In this document: one piece after another, positions 1 to 7,313 of the stretch
Layout: the number at the start of each line of letters is the position of its first letter
Position numbering within the stretch: the first letter of the stretch is position 1
NCBI GenBank assembly: GCA_024695565.1
Contig: JAILHX010000055.1
Coordinates: forward strand, 1-44,982
Source: Saccharofermentans sp.
Lineage (GTDB): Bacteria; Bacillota_A; Clostridia; Saccharofermentanales; Saccharofermentanaceae
Direction: 5' to 3'
DNA length: 44,982 nucleotides
The notes under the pieces: model-generated
What the model was told of the DNA's origin: nothing
Databases searched by the model: none
Seen by the model: the letters and a program-made list of their open reading frames with translations, nothing else
Position numbers and translations under genes: made by a program

Positions 1-124
1 AGGTGTATCGCCTGCACCGAAGCAAGGTCCGCAGAATGCTGTCTTAAGGATAGCGCCTGTCTCAAGGAGTGTAGCGGCAACTCCGTTCTTAACGAGCTCC
101 ATGTAGATAGGTGTTGATGCAGGA
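1..124. repeat. Left arm of a 124-bp inverted repeat
   Basis: The reverse complement of this segment aligns without gaps to 217-340 (base i pairs with base 341-i), with 11 mismatches in 124 (about 91% identity). The reverse complement encodes the same aconitase-family stretch as the right arm but with the more usual residues, for example CGPCFGAGD where the right arm reads CVPCFGAGV. The arm runs to the window edge and probably continues beyond it. Either a chimeric contig end or a real inverted duplication could explain it. Confidence 0.9.
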
Positions 125-1318
125 TGCGCAGGCGGCGGATTCGAGAACATCTGCGCTGCTGCTGACATCATGAAGGGCACATACATTGGCGCTGACAAGT
201 TCACGATGTCCATCTATCCTGGATCAACACCTATCTACATGGAGCTCGGTAAGAACGGAGTTGCTGCTACACTCCTTGAGACAGGTGCTATCCTTAAGAC
301 AGCAGTCTGTGTACCTTGCTTTGGTGCCGGTGTTACACCTGCAAACAATGCATTCTCCATCCGTCACTCCACAAGAAACTTCCCGAACAGAGAAGGTTCG
401 AAGGTTCAAAGCGGACAGATCTCTTCCGTTGCTCTCATGGACGCAAGATCCATCGCTGCAACAGCTGCAAACAAGGGCGTTCTTACACCAGCTACAGAGT
501 TCACAGGCGAGCTTAACAACTACGCTTACACATTCGATTCAAAGATCTACGCTAACAGAGTCTTCGATTCCAAGGGCGTTGCAGATCCTAATACAGAGAT
601 CCAGTTCGGACCTAACATCAAGGACTGGCCGAAGATGGAAGCACTTCCTGAGAACCTCGTTCTCCAGGTCGTATCTGAGATCCACGATCCTGTTACAACA
701 ACAGACGAGCTCATTCCTTCTGGTGAGACATCTTCTTACAGATCCAATCCTCTTGGTCTTGCAGAGTTCACACTCTCACGTAAGGATCCTGAGTATGTAG
801 GACGTGCAAAGAACATTCAGAAGGCTGAGACAGCACTGGTTAACGGCGAGCATGCCTGCCAGGCAGTAGAGGGCCTCCATGATGTAATGCAGGTAGTAAA
901 GAGCATCGTTCCTTTCGAGAAGGCTGATACAAAGATCATCGGATTCGGTTCATGCATCTTCGCGGTTAAGCCCGGTGACGGTTCCGCAAGAGAACAGGCT
1001 GCTTCATGTCAGAAGGTATTGGGCGGCTGGGCTAACATCGCTAACGAGTACGCTACAAAGCGTTACAGATCCAACCTCATCAACTGGGGTATGCTGCCGT
1101 TCATCATCGAGAAGGGCGACCTGCCTTTTGCCAACCTCGATTACATTCTCTTCCCGGGAATCAGGACTGCAGTCGAGACCAAGGCTGAAACGATCAAGGC
1201 TGTTGCGATCAAGGGCACTGAGACCCGTGAGTTCACGCTGACACTTGGCGACCTCACAGACCGTGAGCGTCAGATAATCCTTGACGGCTGCCTCATCAAT
1301 TTCAACCGCCAGAAATAA
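107..1318 (+). CDS. Aconitase-family hydratase, C-terminal part, 5' end disrupted
   Basis: This is the C-terminal half of an aconitase-superfamily hydratase (4Fe-4S enzyme, cytosolic), resembling the YbhJ/aconitate hydratase-like proteins of about 750 residues. Visible motifs are AGGGFENIC near the break, a CxxC pair in CVPCFGAG, then [16 protein letters not shown] and [16 protein letters not shown], and a C-terminal swivel-type segment with [10 protein letters not shown] and [13 protein letters not shown]. The frame is open from 107, just after a TAG at 104-106; the first ATG is 170, but family homology continues upstream of it to about 122. The N-terminal half is missing because the sequence turns into an inverted copy of 217-340. 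Whether the gene is really broken or the contig end is chimeric cannot be told here. The exact substrate (citrate or another hydroxy-acid) is not determinable. Confidence 0.8.
   Translation: MGVDAGCAGGGFENICAAADIMKGTYIGADKFTMSIYPGSTPIYMELGKNGVAATLLETGAILKTAVCVPCFGAGVTPANNAFSIRHSTRNFPNREGSKVQSGQISSVALMDARSIAATAANKGVLTPATEFTGELNNYAYTFDSKIYANRVFDSKGVADPNTEIQFGPNIKDWPKMEALPENLVLQVVSEIHDPVTTTDELIPSGETSSYRSNPLGLAEFTLSRKDPEYVGRAKNIQKAETALVNGEHACQAVEGLHDVMQVVKSIVPFEKADTKIIGFGSCIFAVKPGDGSAREQAASCQKVLGGWANIANEYATKRYRSNLINWGMLPFIIEKGDLPFANLDYILFPGIRTAVETKAETIKAVAIKGTETREFTLTLGDLTDRERQIILDGCLINFNRQK
217..340. repeat. Right arm of the 124-bp inverted repeat
   Basis: This arm lies inside the aconitase-family reading frame and is separated from the left arm by a 92-bp spacer (125-216). 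Relative to the left arm it carries six synonymous and five non-synonymous differences. The residue changes are Ala to Gly, Val to Gly, Phe to Val, Gly to Val and Asp to Val, several around the CxxC pair expected to bind the iron-sulfur cluster. Both cysteines are kept. Confidence 0.9.
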
Positions 1319-1328
1319 GAACTAATGA

Positions 1329-1356
1329 GGGGCACAGCTTAAGTGCCCCTTATTTA
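1329..1356 (+). terminator. Rho-independent terminator after the hydratase gene
   Basis: A 7-bp perfect stem GGGGCAC / GTGCCCC (1329-1335 and 1343-1349) with a 7-nt loop is followed by a T-rich tail. It lies 10 bp after the hydratase stop and before the YitT gene, so the two are probably separate transcripts. Confidence 0.85.
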
Positions 1357-1373
1357 TCTATACGTGAATAATT

Positions 1374-2243
1374 ATGACTTTTAAGAACATCTTCAAGCAG
1401 TGGATAGTACCGGTATTCTTTATCACCGTAGGTGCGGTGATCGCGGCATTTGCGCTCGAGGAATTCCTTGTACCTTTTACCATCTTGGACGGCGGTGTTG
1501 TCGGTATCTCGATGATCATCAGCCAGCTGTCAGGACTGCCGCTCGGTATCCTTACGATCGTTCTTAATATCCCTTTTATGATTGTCGGCTTCAAAAGGCT
1601 CGGCAAGAGATTCCTTATCAAAGCGGTCTATGCGATGATCGTGTTCTCTGTGTTCCTCGGTGTTTTCGAGCACATGAAGGCAGTAACAGAGCAGGAGATA
1701 CTGGTAGTCGTATTCGGAGGCGTGCTTTTGGGAGTCGGCGTAGGTCTCATCTTAAGGCACGGCGGATGTTTGGACGGCACGGAGATCGTTGCGATGCTAT
1801 TGTCGCAGAAGACCGAATTCTCGGTTGGCCAGATCGTGCTGTTCTTCAACATCGTCATCTACAGCGTTGCAGGATTCCTGTTCGGACCTGACAGGGCGCT
1901 TTATTCGCTTCTTACGTACTTCATCACCTCGAAGATCATTGACCTCGTCGAGAACGGAATGGAGCAGGGCAAGTCTGTCATGATCATCACGGACCACGGC
2001 AAGGACATTGCCGACGCGATCTACAGCCAGCTCGGCAGAACATGCACTCAGATGGAAGGCACGGGCATGGTATCTAACGGCAAGAAGACCGTTCTCTACT
2101 GCGTTATCACGAGAGTCGAAGTGCCTGCTATAAAGAAGATCATAAACGATGCTGACGTATCTGCTTTCATGACGATATCAGATGTCTCCGAGATCGTCGG
2201 CAATCACATCAAGCGTAAGAAGAGCCCCGTCCGCAAGAAGTGA
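1374..2243 (+). CDS. YitT family membrane protein (DUF161 + DUF2179)
   Basis: A 289-residue integral membrane protein of the YitT family. The N-terminal about 190 residues hold five or six hydrophobic segments, with the family-typical stretches LDGGVVGISMI near residue 38 and HGGCLDGTEIVAM near 130. The C-terminal about 90 residues form a soluble DUF2179-type domain containing MIITDHGKDIADAIYSQLGR and an ISDVSEIVG end. The length is normal for the family. Function is unproven; members are broadly treated as putative transporters. The Shine-Dalgarno site is weak. The gene stands alone between two terminators, and its last codons form one arm of the downstream terminator. Confidence 0.9.
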   Translation: MTFKNIFKQWIVPVFFITVGAVIAAFALEEFLVPFTILDGGVVGISMIISQLSGLPLGILTIVLNIPFMIVGFKRLGKRFLIKAVYAMIVFSVFLGVFEHMKAVTEQEILVVVFGGVLLGVGVGLILRHGGCLDGTEIVAMLLSQKTEFSVGQIVLFFNIVIYSVAGFLFGPDRALYSLLTYFITSKIIDLVENGMEQGKSVMIITDHGKDIADAIYSQLGRTCTQMEGTGMVSNGKKTVLYCVITRVEVPAIKKIINDADVSAFMTISDVSEIVGNHIKRKKSPVRKK

Positions 2244-2258
2244 ACGGGGCTTCTCTTT
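2223..2258 (+). terminator. Terminator overlapping the yitT stop codon
   Basis: An 8-bp stem AGCCCCGT / ACGGGGCT (2223-2230 and 2244-2251) is followed by TCTCTTTTA. The left arm lies within the last YitT codons. It separates convergent genes (YitT on plus, DUF3021 on minus) and may work in both directions, although the T-tract is clear only on the plus strand. Confidence 0.8.
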
Positions 2259-2701
2259 TACTCATTCCCGTCTGATATTTTCTGCTGGAATCTCTTAAGA
2301 TCTTCAGTCATTGTCTTAGCGGCTTTTAAGTCTATGAGCCATGCGAAAACATGTACCAGGACATAGATGATGATGACGCTTACCGAAACTCCGATCACCT
2401 GGGGAAGATGCTCTTTGCCTATTGCAAACCTTCCGAACATGAAGGCGACAACGACCACGATCGTAAGCAGCATCTGAATGATCTCGCGGATCAAAGTCTG
2501 CTTGACCGTGAGTTCCTTTTTTGAATACATTACAAGGCCGGGAATCAGGCCGACAGCGCCGTAGATCAGGGGATAGGCGAAGGCTTCATATCCGAATTTA
2601 TAATCCGGCTGCAAAGTAAGGCCGAGCACGAACATAGCCAGATTTATAAGCGTTACGATTATGAAAAAAGAAGCAAGCTGCGTCTTTAAGTGTTCTTTCA
2701 T
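2258..2701 (-). CDS. DUF3021 family membrane protein (LytTR partner)
   Basis: A 147-residue protein with four hydrophobic segments (roughly residues 10-30, 43-60, 77-95 and 103-125) and a charged cytoplasmic tail ending in KRFQQKISDGNE. The pattern matches DUF3021, a family repeatedly encoded immediately after LytTR regulators. Its start overlaps the stop of the LytTR gene by 4 bases (2698-2701), implying translational coupling. By analogy with LytTR regulatory systems in streptococci, the membrane protein probably restrains or modulates the regulator; this is inference. It is the last gene of the operon starting at 4489. Confidence 0.85.
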   Translation of the reverse strand: MKEHLKTQLASFFIIVTLINLAMFVLGLTLQPDYKFGYEAFAYPLIYGAVGLIPGLVMYSKKELTVKQTLIREIIQMLLTIVVVVAFMFGRFAIGKEHLPQVIGVSVSVIIIYVLVHVFAWLIDLKAAKTMTEDLKRFQQKISDGNE

Positions 2702-3144
2702 ACGGAGCCTCCTTTGAGCCTCTCCTTGATGTCGGGGACATATTTTCTAGATATTATGACCTGCTCACCGTTCGTAAGAACGCAGGAGAAACGGCCGTTT
2801 AATGACGGCCTGATCGATGTGATCTTCATGAGATTTACTATGACGGATTTTGAGATCCTGGCGAAATTTCTTGATACGAGTGCGCTCTCGAATTCATAAA
2901 GGCGCCTGCCGGATTCGTAGCAGTCCTTGTCCAAATAGATGAACGTCTTCTCGTCAACTGCTTCGATATAAAGAATATCCGGCAGCGGGATATTGTACTG
3001 CCGGTCCTCTTTGGTGCCTTTTAAGATCCCCTCGCGGGACCTTATGAATCTTACGATCTCGTCAATGCGGTCGTCTCTTCTGTGGCATCCGATCTCGATA
3101 TATTCTTTCTCGGATTCGCCGATCTTCTTAATCTTTATTTCCAT
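2698..3144 (-). CDS. LytTR-domain transcriptional regulator
   Basis: A 148-residue regulator made of a short N-terminal region (residues 1-45) and a C-terminal LytTR DNA-binding domain (about 50-145). Family hallmarks are PLPDILYIEAVDEKTFIYL, a central FARISKSVIVNLMKI and a terminal VIISRKYVPDIKERL. No receiver domain is present, so it is not a classical response regulator; signals probably arrive through the membrane partner DUF3021, whose gene overlaps it. The gene begins 7 bp after the hydrolase stop. A tandem repeat with LytTR-like geometry lies just upstream of the operon promoter (4558-4591), so autoregulation is likely. Confidence 0.9.
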   Translation of the reverse strand: MEIKIKKIGESEKEYIEIGCHRRDDRIDEIVRFIRSREGILKGTKEDRQYNIPLPDILYIEAVDEKTFIYLDKDCYESGRRLYEFESALVSRNFARISKSVIVNLMKITSIRPSLNGRFSCVLTNGEQVIISRKYVPDIKERLKGGSV

Positions 3145-3151
3145 TTTTGCC

Positions 3152-4489
3152 TCAGTAGCATTCGTTTACTTTGAAGGTGCCTTCACCCTTAAGATAACAA
3201 TCGAAAAATCCGAGTACAAGACCATTTAATGTCTTTAGCATCGTCTCGTTGTCGACGTTTCCCGTTCCCAGATTCTTCGCAAGAACAGGCGAGAAGAGCG
3301 GGAGGTCCGTAAAATCCATGTGACCGCTGTCTGCAAAATAAGTTCTGTAAGAGACATCAGCGTTTTGGATTACAACATTATTGGAGTAGACCATGCCTTC
3401 CTTAAGAGCCGTCTCTGCTTCATCGTGATGATTCTGGTTCTGGATCTCAAAAAGCGCCGCGTGATAGGGCTCTTCATTGACAAGGATCGTATCGCCGTCA
3501 ACACCTGTGTTCTCGCCGATCATCGTGCCGTCCAGATCGACTACCGCCGTGATGTCATCTCTTCTGCCACAAGTTACTGCAGTCGCGCCGCCCATTGAGT
3601 GACCGATAAGACCTATCTTCGTTGTGTCTATGAGGCTTACTGCCATAAGAACGCCATCTTTCTGACCGTCTTCAATGTGCCAGGAATCTGTATTTCCTTC
3701 CTTAAGTGAATCGATTACAAAGTTCATGTCATCTGTCCTAAGTTCCATCCATTCTGTTGTGACAGCGAAAACCTCGGCTTCGGATTCATCAGAAGAGCCG
3801 ACTGTCATTGAATCGTTCAGGAATTTCCGGTCAGCGATTATGGTCTTTCCCGATGAATCGTGCGTGAAGATGGAGTGATAGGGATGCTCGATGCTGACCA
3901 CGACATAACCGTTGCTCGCAAGTTCCAAAAACATCGAAGCATTGCTCTGATAGTAGCCGAAAGCACCGTGGCTGAAGATCACCAGAGGCATCTTCCCGGA
4001 AACGCCTTCAGGGTAGAAGAAATACACGGGGACTTCTCTGTAAGAGCCGTCATTTTCGAACTGCTCAATACGCGAATGATCTATAAGGATCGCATCTGCC
4101 ATCAGGACTTCGTAAGGACCTGTTGTCCCAAGTCCTTCATAGTCAGTAAAAAGGAATGCAGGAAGCATCGAAGAAGAGAGAATGGCGATGCTCAAAAGTG
4201 CGCCAAGAACAACAGTCACTTTCTTCTTTAGTCTGGTGTTCTTCCTGTTAAACAGGCAAAAGAGCCCGGCAGCCGCAAGCCTTATAAAGAGCATTGTGAC
4301 GAGCCCTGTAAACCTGAAACTCAAGTCGATGCCGGGCAGGAGTGCCATTGCAAAGAAGACTAAGAGCTCTGCTGCATTTACGAGAAGGCGCTTAAAGGTC
4401 CATTCTTTTTTCGAAGACTTCTGTGCCAGAGAGAAGACCATAAATCCAAGCTCAATAAGAATCAAAGCTACAAATAGAAAAACTGTCAT
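3152..4489 (-). CDS. Membrane-anchored alpha/beta hydrolase, PAF-acetylhydrolase-like
   Basis: A 445-residue protein with an N-terminal membrane part of about four hydrophobic segments (residues 1-115) and a C-terminal alpha/beta hydrolase domain. The oxyanion region reads PLVIFSHGAFGYY, the nucleophile elbow is GHSMGG (Ser near residue 296), an Asp follows in VVDLDGTM, and a late His lies in SGHMDFTD. The order and spacing recall PAF-acetylhydrolase or dienelactone-hydrolase-like enzymes, so an ester or lipid substrate at the membrane is plausible but unproven. The start has a good site (GAGGTGA, 5 bases upstream). It is the first gene of the hydrolase-LytTR-DUF3021 operon and the gene closest to the operator. 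Confidence 0.8.
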   Translation of the reverse strand: MTVFLFVALILIELGFMVFSLAQKSSKKEWTFKRLLVNAAELLVFFAMALLPGIDLSFRFTGLVTMLFIRLAAAGLFCLFNRKNTRLKKKVTVVLGALLSIAILSSSMLPAFLFTDYEGLGTTGPYEVLMADAILIDHSRIEQFENDGSYREVPVYFFYPEGVSGKMPLVIFSHGAFGYYQSNASMFLELASNGYVVVSIEHPYHSIFTHDSSGKTIIADRKFLNDSMTVGSSDESEAEVFAVTTEWMELRTDDMNFVIDSLKEGNTDSWHIEDGQKDGVLMAVSLIDTTKIGLIGHSMGGATAVTCGRRDDITAVVDLDGTMIGENTGVDGDTILVNEEPYHAALFEIQNQNHHDEAETALKEGMVYSNNVVIQNADVSYRTYFADSGHMDFTDLPLFSPVLAKNLGTGNVDNETMLKTLNGLVLGFFDCYLKGEGTFKVNECY

Positions 4490-4516
4490 ATGTCACCTCG
4501 TATGTTGTTTGAGACG

Positions 4517-4545
4517 ACTATATGACAGCTTGAAATTCCGTTCAA
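4517..4545 (-). promoter_or_regulatory. Sigma-A-type promoter of the LytTR operon
   Basis: On the minus strand a -35 TTGAAC (4545-4540) and a -10 TATAGT (4522-4517) are separated by 17 bp, about 30 bp upstream of the hydrolase start codon at 4489. It fits the vegetative consensus well and sits immediately downstream of the tandem repeat at 4558-4591. Confidence 0.7.
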
Positions 4546-4557
4546 TCAGTTACAGGA

Positions 4558-4591
4558 TAAGATGCAAAATCAGGCGGTAAGATGCAGAATC
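4558..4591 (-). promoter_or_regulatory. Candidate LytTR operator: tandem 14-bp repeats, 20-bp period
   Basis: Two direct repeats, plus-strand TAAGATGCARAATC at 4558-4571 and 4578-4591 (13 of 14 identical), have a start-to-start distance of 20 bp, close to two helical turns. The nearer repeat ends 12 bp upstream of the -35 of the hydrolase-LytTR-DUF3021 operon. LytTR proteins are known to bind pairs of about 9-bp direct repeats with this spacing just upstream of -35 elements, so the geometry fits, although the sequence differs from published LytTR consensus motifs. A third single copy occurs at 5827-5840. Confidence 0.6.
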
Positions 4592-4595
4592 TTAC

Positions 4596-5699
4596 TCAGA
4601 TCTCCTTCTTAGCTGATGCGGAAATAAGTATCTTGAACAGCACGATCGAGCCTGCGGACAAAAGAACAATCAATGATATGCTCGAACCCAAAAGAAGGCC
4701 CGGGAAATCTCTCGAGAGCAATGGATAGTCAAACGAATAGAAATGTATGGTCGAAAAGAATGCGGCCAGAAACTTGATCAAATCCGTCGTAGCTATAAAT
4801 TGATCTGCGACAGTTAATATCATGAGCACAGAAGAAACCAACAGGACTGCGATATTTATCTTACTTTGCTTATCAGAAGCTTTTTTGTAGAGAGCAATAA
4901 TGAGGAATATCAGCCCGGCCAGATTAAGGATAAGTCCGGCTGTACACAGATATCCCGATTTGCTGCCGTCGTAGAAAATGATTACCGTCCAGCTGCGGAG
5001 GTTGATGAGAGCAGTGAGTCCTATGCAGATGTTGCCTGCACAAACAAAAATGATTCCGGGTATAAACAGTTTGCTTTTCCCTGTAGCTTTAAGTTCAGGA
5101 TCTGCAGGCAATATCTCTTTGAATAATTTCTTACTTACAAATCCAAGAACGGTGAATGCGATGCTGAAGATGATGAGGATTGAAAAAACGATTATATAAA
5201 ACTTCATTTTGTTCTCGGGTCTTAAAGCGATTCCGTAGAACCTGGCAAGAGAATGAATCATACTATTTGAAAGATCTGAATCACTGAATCTGAGAGAATT
5301 AATGACCAGGAATAAAATGCCTGAAGCCAAGCAGGCGATAGAAGAAATGATAAATAGAAGCTTTGCGGTTTTCTTGGCTTTGTCATTATCTTTAGCTTTA
5401 TCAAAAATGAGTTTTCCGAAGTTCCTTCCCATAACTGATAAAGCAACGGAACTGATCAATGCAAAACAAATGATCAATACCGTGGGAGCAAGATAAGAAA
5501 CAACCAATAGTTTTTTCTGATCCGAGAAGTTGGTGCTGTAAAAATCCATTTGTCTTATTAAGGACGTATCATAGGCATATCTTACAAGTGCGCACCAGGT
5601 TATAAATGTCACGGCGATTCCCGGTATGACCGAGAATTGTATCTTACGGTCTAGAATAAAATACATAAATGCAGCTGCAAAAAGAATACAATACACCAT
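4596..5699 (-). CDS. Multi-TM membrane protein, paralogue of the 6031-6987 product
   Basis: I do not recognise a named family. The 367-residue product has about nine to ten hydrophobic segments, starting directly with MVYCILFAAAFMYFILDRK, and no signal or catalytic motif I can identify. It is clearly related to the 318-residue protein encoded just upstream: both begin with a hydrophobic helix followed by DRK and (V/L)PGI-VT, share a G--GK/R-IF---KD segment in the middle, and have an (I/F)F(Y/F)DG motif late in the protein. A strong purine tract (GGGGGGAGGGG) precedes the start by about 8 bases. The pair probably arose by tandem duplication. Co-transcription with the LytTR operon downstream is possible, but that operon has its own promoter. 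Confidence 0.7.
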   Translation of the reverse strand: MVYCILFAAAFMYFILDRKIQFSVIPGIAVTFITWCALVRYAYDTSLIRQMDFYSTNFSDQKKLLVVSYLAPTVLIICFALISSVALSVMGRNFGKLIFDKAKDNDKAKKTAKLLFIISSIACLASGILFLVINSLRFSDSDLSNSMIHSLARFYGIALRPENKMKFYIIVFSILIIFSIAFTVLGFVSKKLFKEILPADPELKATGKSKLFIPGIIFVCAGNICIGLTALINLRSWTVIIFYDGSKSGYLCTAGLILNLAGLIFLIIALYKKASDKQSKINIAVLLVSSVLMILTVADQFIATTDLIKFLAAFFSTIHFYSFDYPLLSRDFPGLLLGSSISLIVLLSAGSIVLFKILISASAKKEI

Positions 5700-5754
5700 A
5701 GTACTACCCCTCCCCCCGAAAAGGATATTAAAAAGTTGCTGTACCTACATAACA

Positions 5755-5783
5755 ATAATCGCTGAAATCTGTGTGAAAGTCAA
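5755..5783 (-). promoter_or_regulatory. Possible promoter of the 4596-5699 membrane gene
   Basis: On the minus strand TTGACT (5783-5778) and GATTAT (5760-5755) are separated by 17 bp, about 55 bp upstream of the start at 5699. A single copy of the TAAGATGCAGATTC element found at the LytTR promoter lies at 5827-5840, upstream of this site, but without a second repeat in phase. Confidence 0.4.
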
Positions 5784-5845
5784 GAATACTAGTGTGCAAG
5801 ATTGTAAAAAGCGGTAAGTAACAGCATAAGATGCAGATTCAGCTC

Positions 5846-6019
5846 TTATTTTCGCTCATCCATAGTAAAAAACTTGACGCTTTGAGAAGGGTTACTAAGT
5901 TCTGTCCTGAAGAATTCAGGATAGATCTTTACAGGTTCATCAGGTGTGATCCAGCGGAGGAATTCTTCAGATTCATCTTCGGTAAAGCTCTCGCAGGGAA
6001 CCGACATATCCTGATGCAT
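5846..6019 (-). CDS. Small 57-residue acidic hypothetical protein
   Basis: An open frame starts at ATG 6019 (a second in-frame ATG is at 6007) and ends with TAA at 5846-5848. The product begins MHQDMSVPCESFTEDESEE and ends SVKFFTMDERK. It lies 11 bp after the stop of the membrane gene at 6031 on the same strand and is followed by the repeat-bearing intergenic segment. The composition (Glu, Asp, Phe, Pro-rich, soluble) looks like a real coding stretch, but the ribosome site is weak and I recognise no family. It may be a small partner protein or the C-terminal remnant of a degraded gene. Confidence 0.4.
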   Translation of the reverse strand: MHQDMSVPCESFTEDESEEFLRWITPDEPVKIYPEFFRTELSNPSQSVKFFTMDERK

Positions 6020-6030
6020 CCGTTATCGCG

Positions 6031-6987
6031 TTAGAAAACGTAAGCGCTTATTGCGTTTGATACCAGCCAGACTATTCCGCCCATGGACAAGACTAACAGG
6101 GCCAGCGATACGATCAGGAATACGATGCGGGTTCCTGCCTTCTTCTGATACTTGATCCTTCCGAATCCATAACCCAGGAAAATAACTCCTATGATAAGGA
6201 AAAGAAGCAAGAATCCGCTGATGATCTGCGTATAAGTATAGCCGTCAAAGAAGAAAACCCTTTGCCACTGAATAAGGCAGACTATCGTGATGATCAGGAT
6301 GCCGAGAATGCCTAAACCGGTGAAGATGAATCCGATAATCGAGAAGGTATTCTTGCCGGATTTCTTGAGCCTCTCGATCTTCTTGGGATCTTCAGCCTTG
6401 AGTGTTCTGAAGAAGGGGATCTTCGTGCAGATAAGAACGGTGCATAAGATGCCGATGAAGACCAGGATAGCTCCGTAAGGAACAGACGTCTCTAAACGGA
6501 ATGGAATTTGACCGGCGGCCCTGATAAATTCAGAAAAAGCATAGGCTAATCCGGGAATAGCTCTCATCATCAAGAGAGGAATGAGTATAAAATACAGTCC
6601 TGATACAGCTGTCAGAACGGAAGCAGCTATGTAGAGAATGCGGGAAATAACATTGTAGCTTTTCCCGTCCTTTGCAGGATTGAATATGATCCTGCCGACT
6701 GCTTTGCCTATAAACAGGAACGCTGCCACAAATAATACGGAAACAATAAACATTAGAGGAATCATATATATTGTAATTACCGTTGTCATATCGCCGTGGG
6801 CGAGTCTCATAAGGTCAGGGGGAATCTTTGAAAAAGCGCTTTTGGATAATTCGAGAACCGTATATCTATATACCAATGCATAGCATGCCAGCAGCGTGAC
6901 AAATATGCCCGGAAGGATCGAGAGCCTGACTTTGCGGTCAACAACAAAATAAAGGAAAGCACCAACGAACAATAACACGTAGATCAT
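6031..6987 (-). CDS. Multi-TM membrane protein, paralogue of the 4596-5699 product
   Basis: A 318-residue protein with about eight hydrophobic segments and no recognisable family. Its N-terminus (MIYVLLFVGAFLYFVVDRK, then LPGIFVT), its central GRIIFNPAKDGK and its late FFFDGYTYTQ motif match the neighbouring 367-residue protein, which is somewhat longer, mainly through an extra C-terminal hydrophobic pair. A strong promoter precedes it (7041-7070) and the ribosome site is GAGGTA, about 8 bases from the ATG. Function is unknown; a transport or sensing role is only a guess from topology. Confidence 0.7.
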   Translation of the reverse strand: MIYVLLFVGAFLYFVVDRKVRLSILPGIFVTLLACYALVYRYTVLELSKSAFSKIPPDLMRLAHGDMTTVITIYMIPLMFIVSVLFVAAFLFIGKAVGRIIFNPAKDGKSYNVISRILYIAASVLTAVSGLYFILIPLLMMRAIPGLAYAFSEFIRAAGQIPFRLETSVPYGAILVFIGILCTVLICTKIPFFRTLKAEDPKKIERLKKSGKNTFSIIGFIFTGLGILGILIITIVCLIQWQRVFFFDGYTYTQIISGFLLLFLIIGVIFLGYGFGRIKYQKKAGTRIVFLIVSLALLVLSMGGIVWLVSNAISAYVF

Positions 6988-7040
6988 AAAGAGTACCTCA
7001 TATCAGATCCATAAGAAATGCCTGTTCCACCTGTATCTGC

Positions 7041-7070
7041 ATTATCACCTAAGCGTTTATAATATGTCAA
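7041..7070 (-). promoter_or_regulatory. Sigma-A-type promoter upstream of the 6031-6987 gene
   Basis: On the minus strand a perfect -35 TTGACA (7070-7065) and -10 GATAAT (7046-7041) are separated by 18 bp, 54 bp upstream of the start at 6987. It probably drives the 6987 gene and the small ORF after it. Confidence 0.65.
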
Positions 7071-7243
7071 TAGTTTTTAATCATTCTCGAAAACCATTGC
7101 ACAAAAAGGTGTTTTTTGTGTACATGCAGCGGTACCGGGTACAGATGGCGTTTTCCCTGGCCGAATCCGCTTCTAAAACGCCGACATTCCTGGAAGTGAT
7201 GTCTTACTCCAGGGAGTCTATACCGAATCTGTTTTCGTTCAGA
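7071..7243. other. Intergenic segment with two hairpins, no gene recognised
   Basis: I see no convincing coding frame here. Two perfect inverted repeats stand out: GGCGTTTT / AAAACGCC (7147-7154 and 7175-7182, 20-nt loop) and CCTGGA / TCCAGG (7189-7194 and 7208-7213). With the terminator hairpin at 7253-7285 they make three hairpins in a row. A small RNA is possible, but no matching promoter and U-tract pair is clear. Confidence 0.3.
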
Positions 7244-7286
7244 CAAATAAAAAGTCTCACAAGCGGCATTACCGCTTATGAGACTG
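7244..7286 (-). terminator. Terminator of the small 57-residue gene
   Basis: On the minus strand a 14-bp stem with one mismatch or G-U pair, AGTCTCATAAGCGG / CCGCTTGTGAGACT (7253-7285), is followed by TTTTATTT. The core CTCATAAGCGG...CCGCTTGTGAG recurs in the terminator at 39247-39284. Confidence 0.85.
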
Positions 7287-7313
7287 GCCCTTTATATCAG
7301 GTTATAGAAGCTG

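Noticed and set aside
1..340. Template/variable repeat pair of a diversity-generating retroelement
   Set aside because: The differences between the arms are not restricted to adenines, the repeats are inverted rather than direct, and no reverse transcriptase is present.
5831..6034. A 67-codon plus-strand frame
   Set aside because: It is antisense to the better-supported minus-strand small ORF and has no ribosome site.
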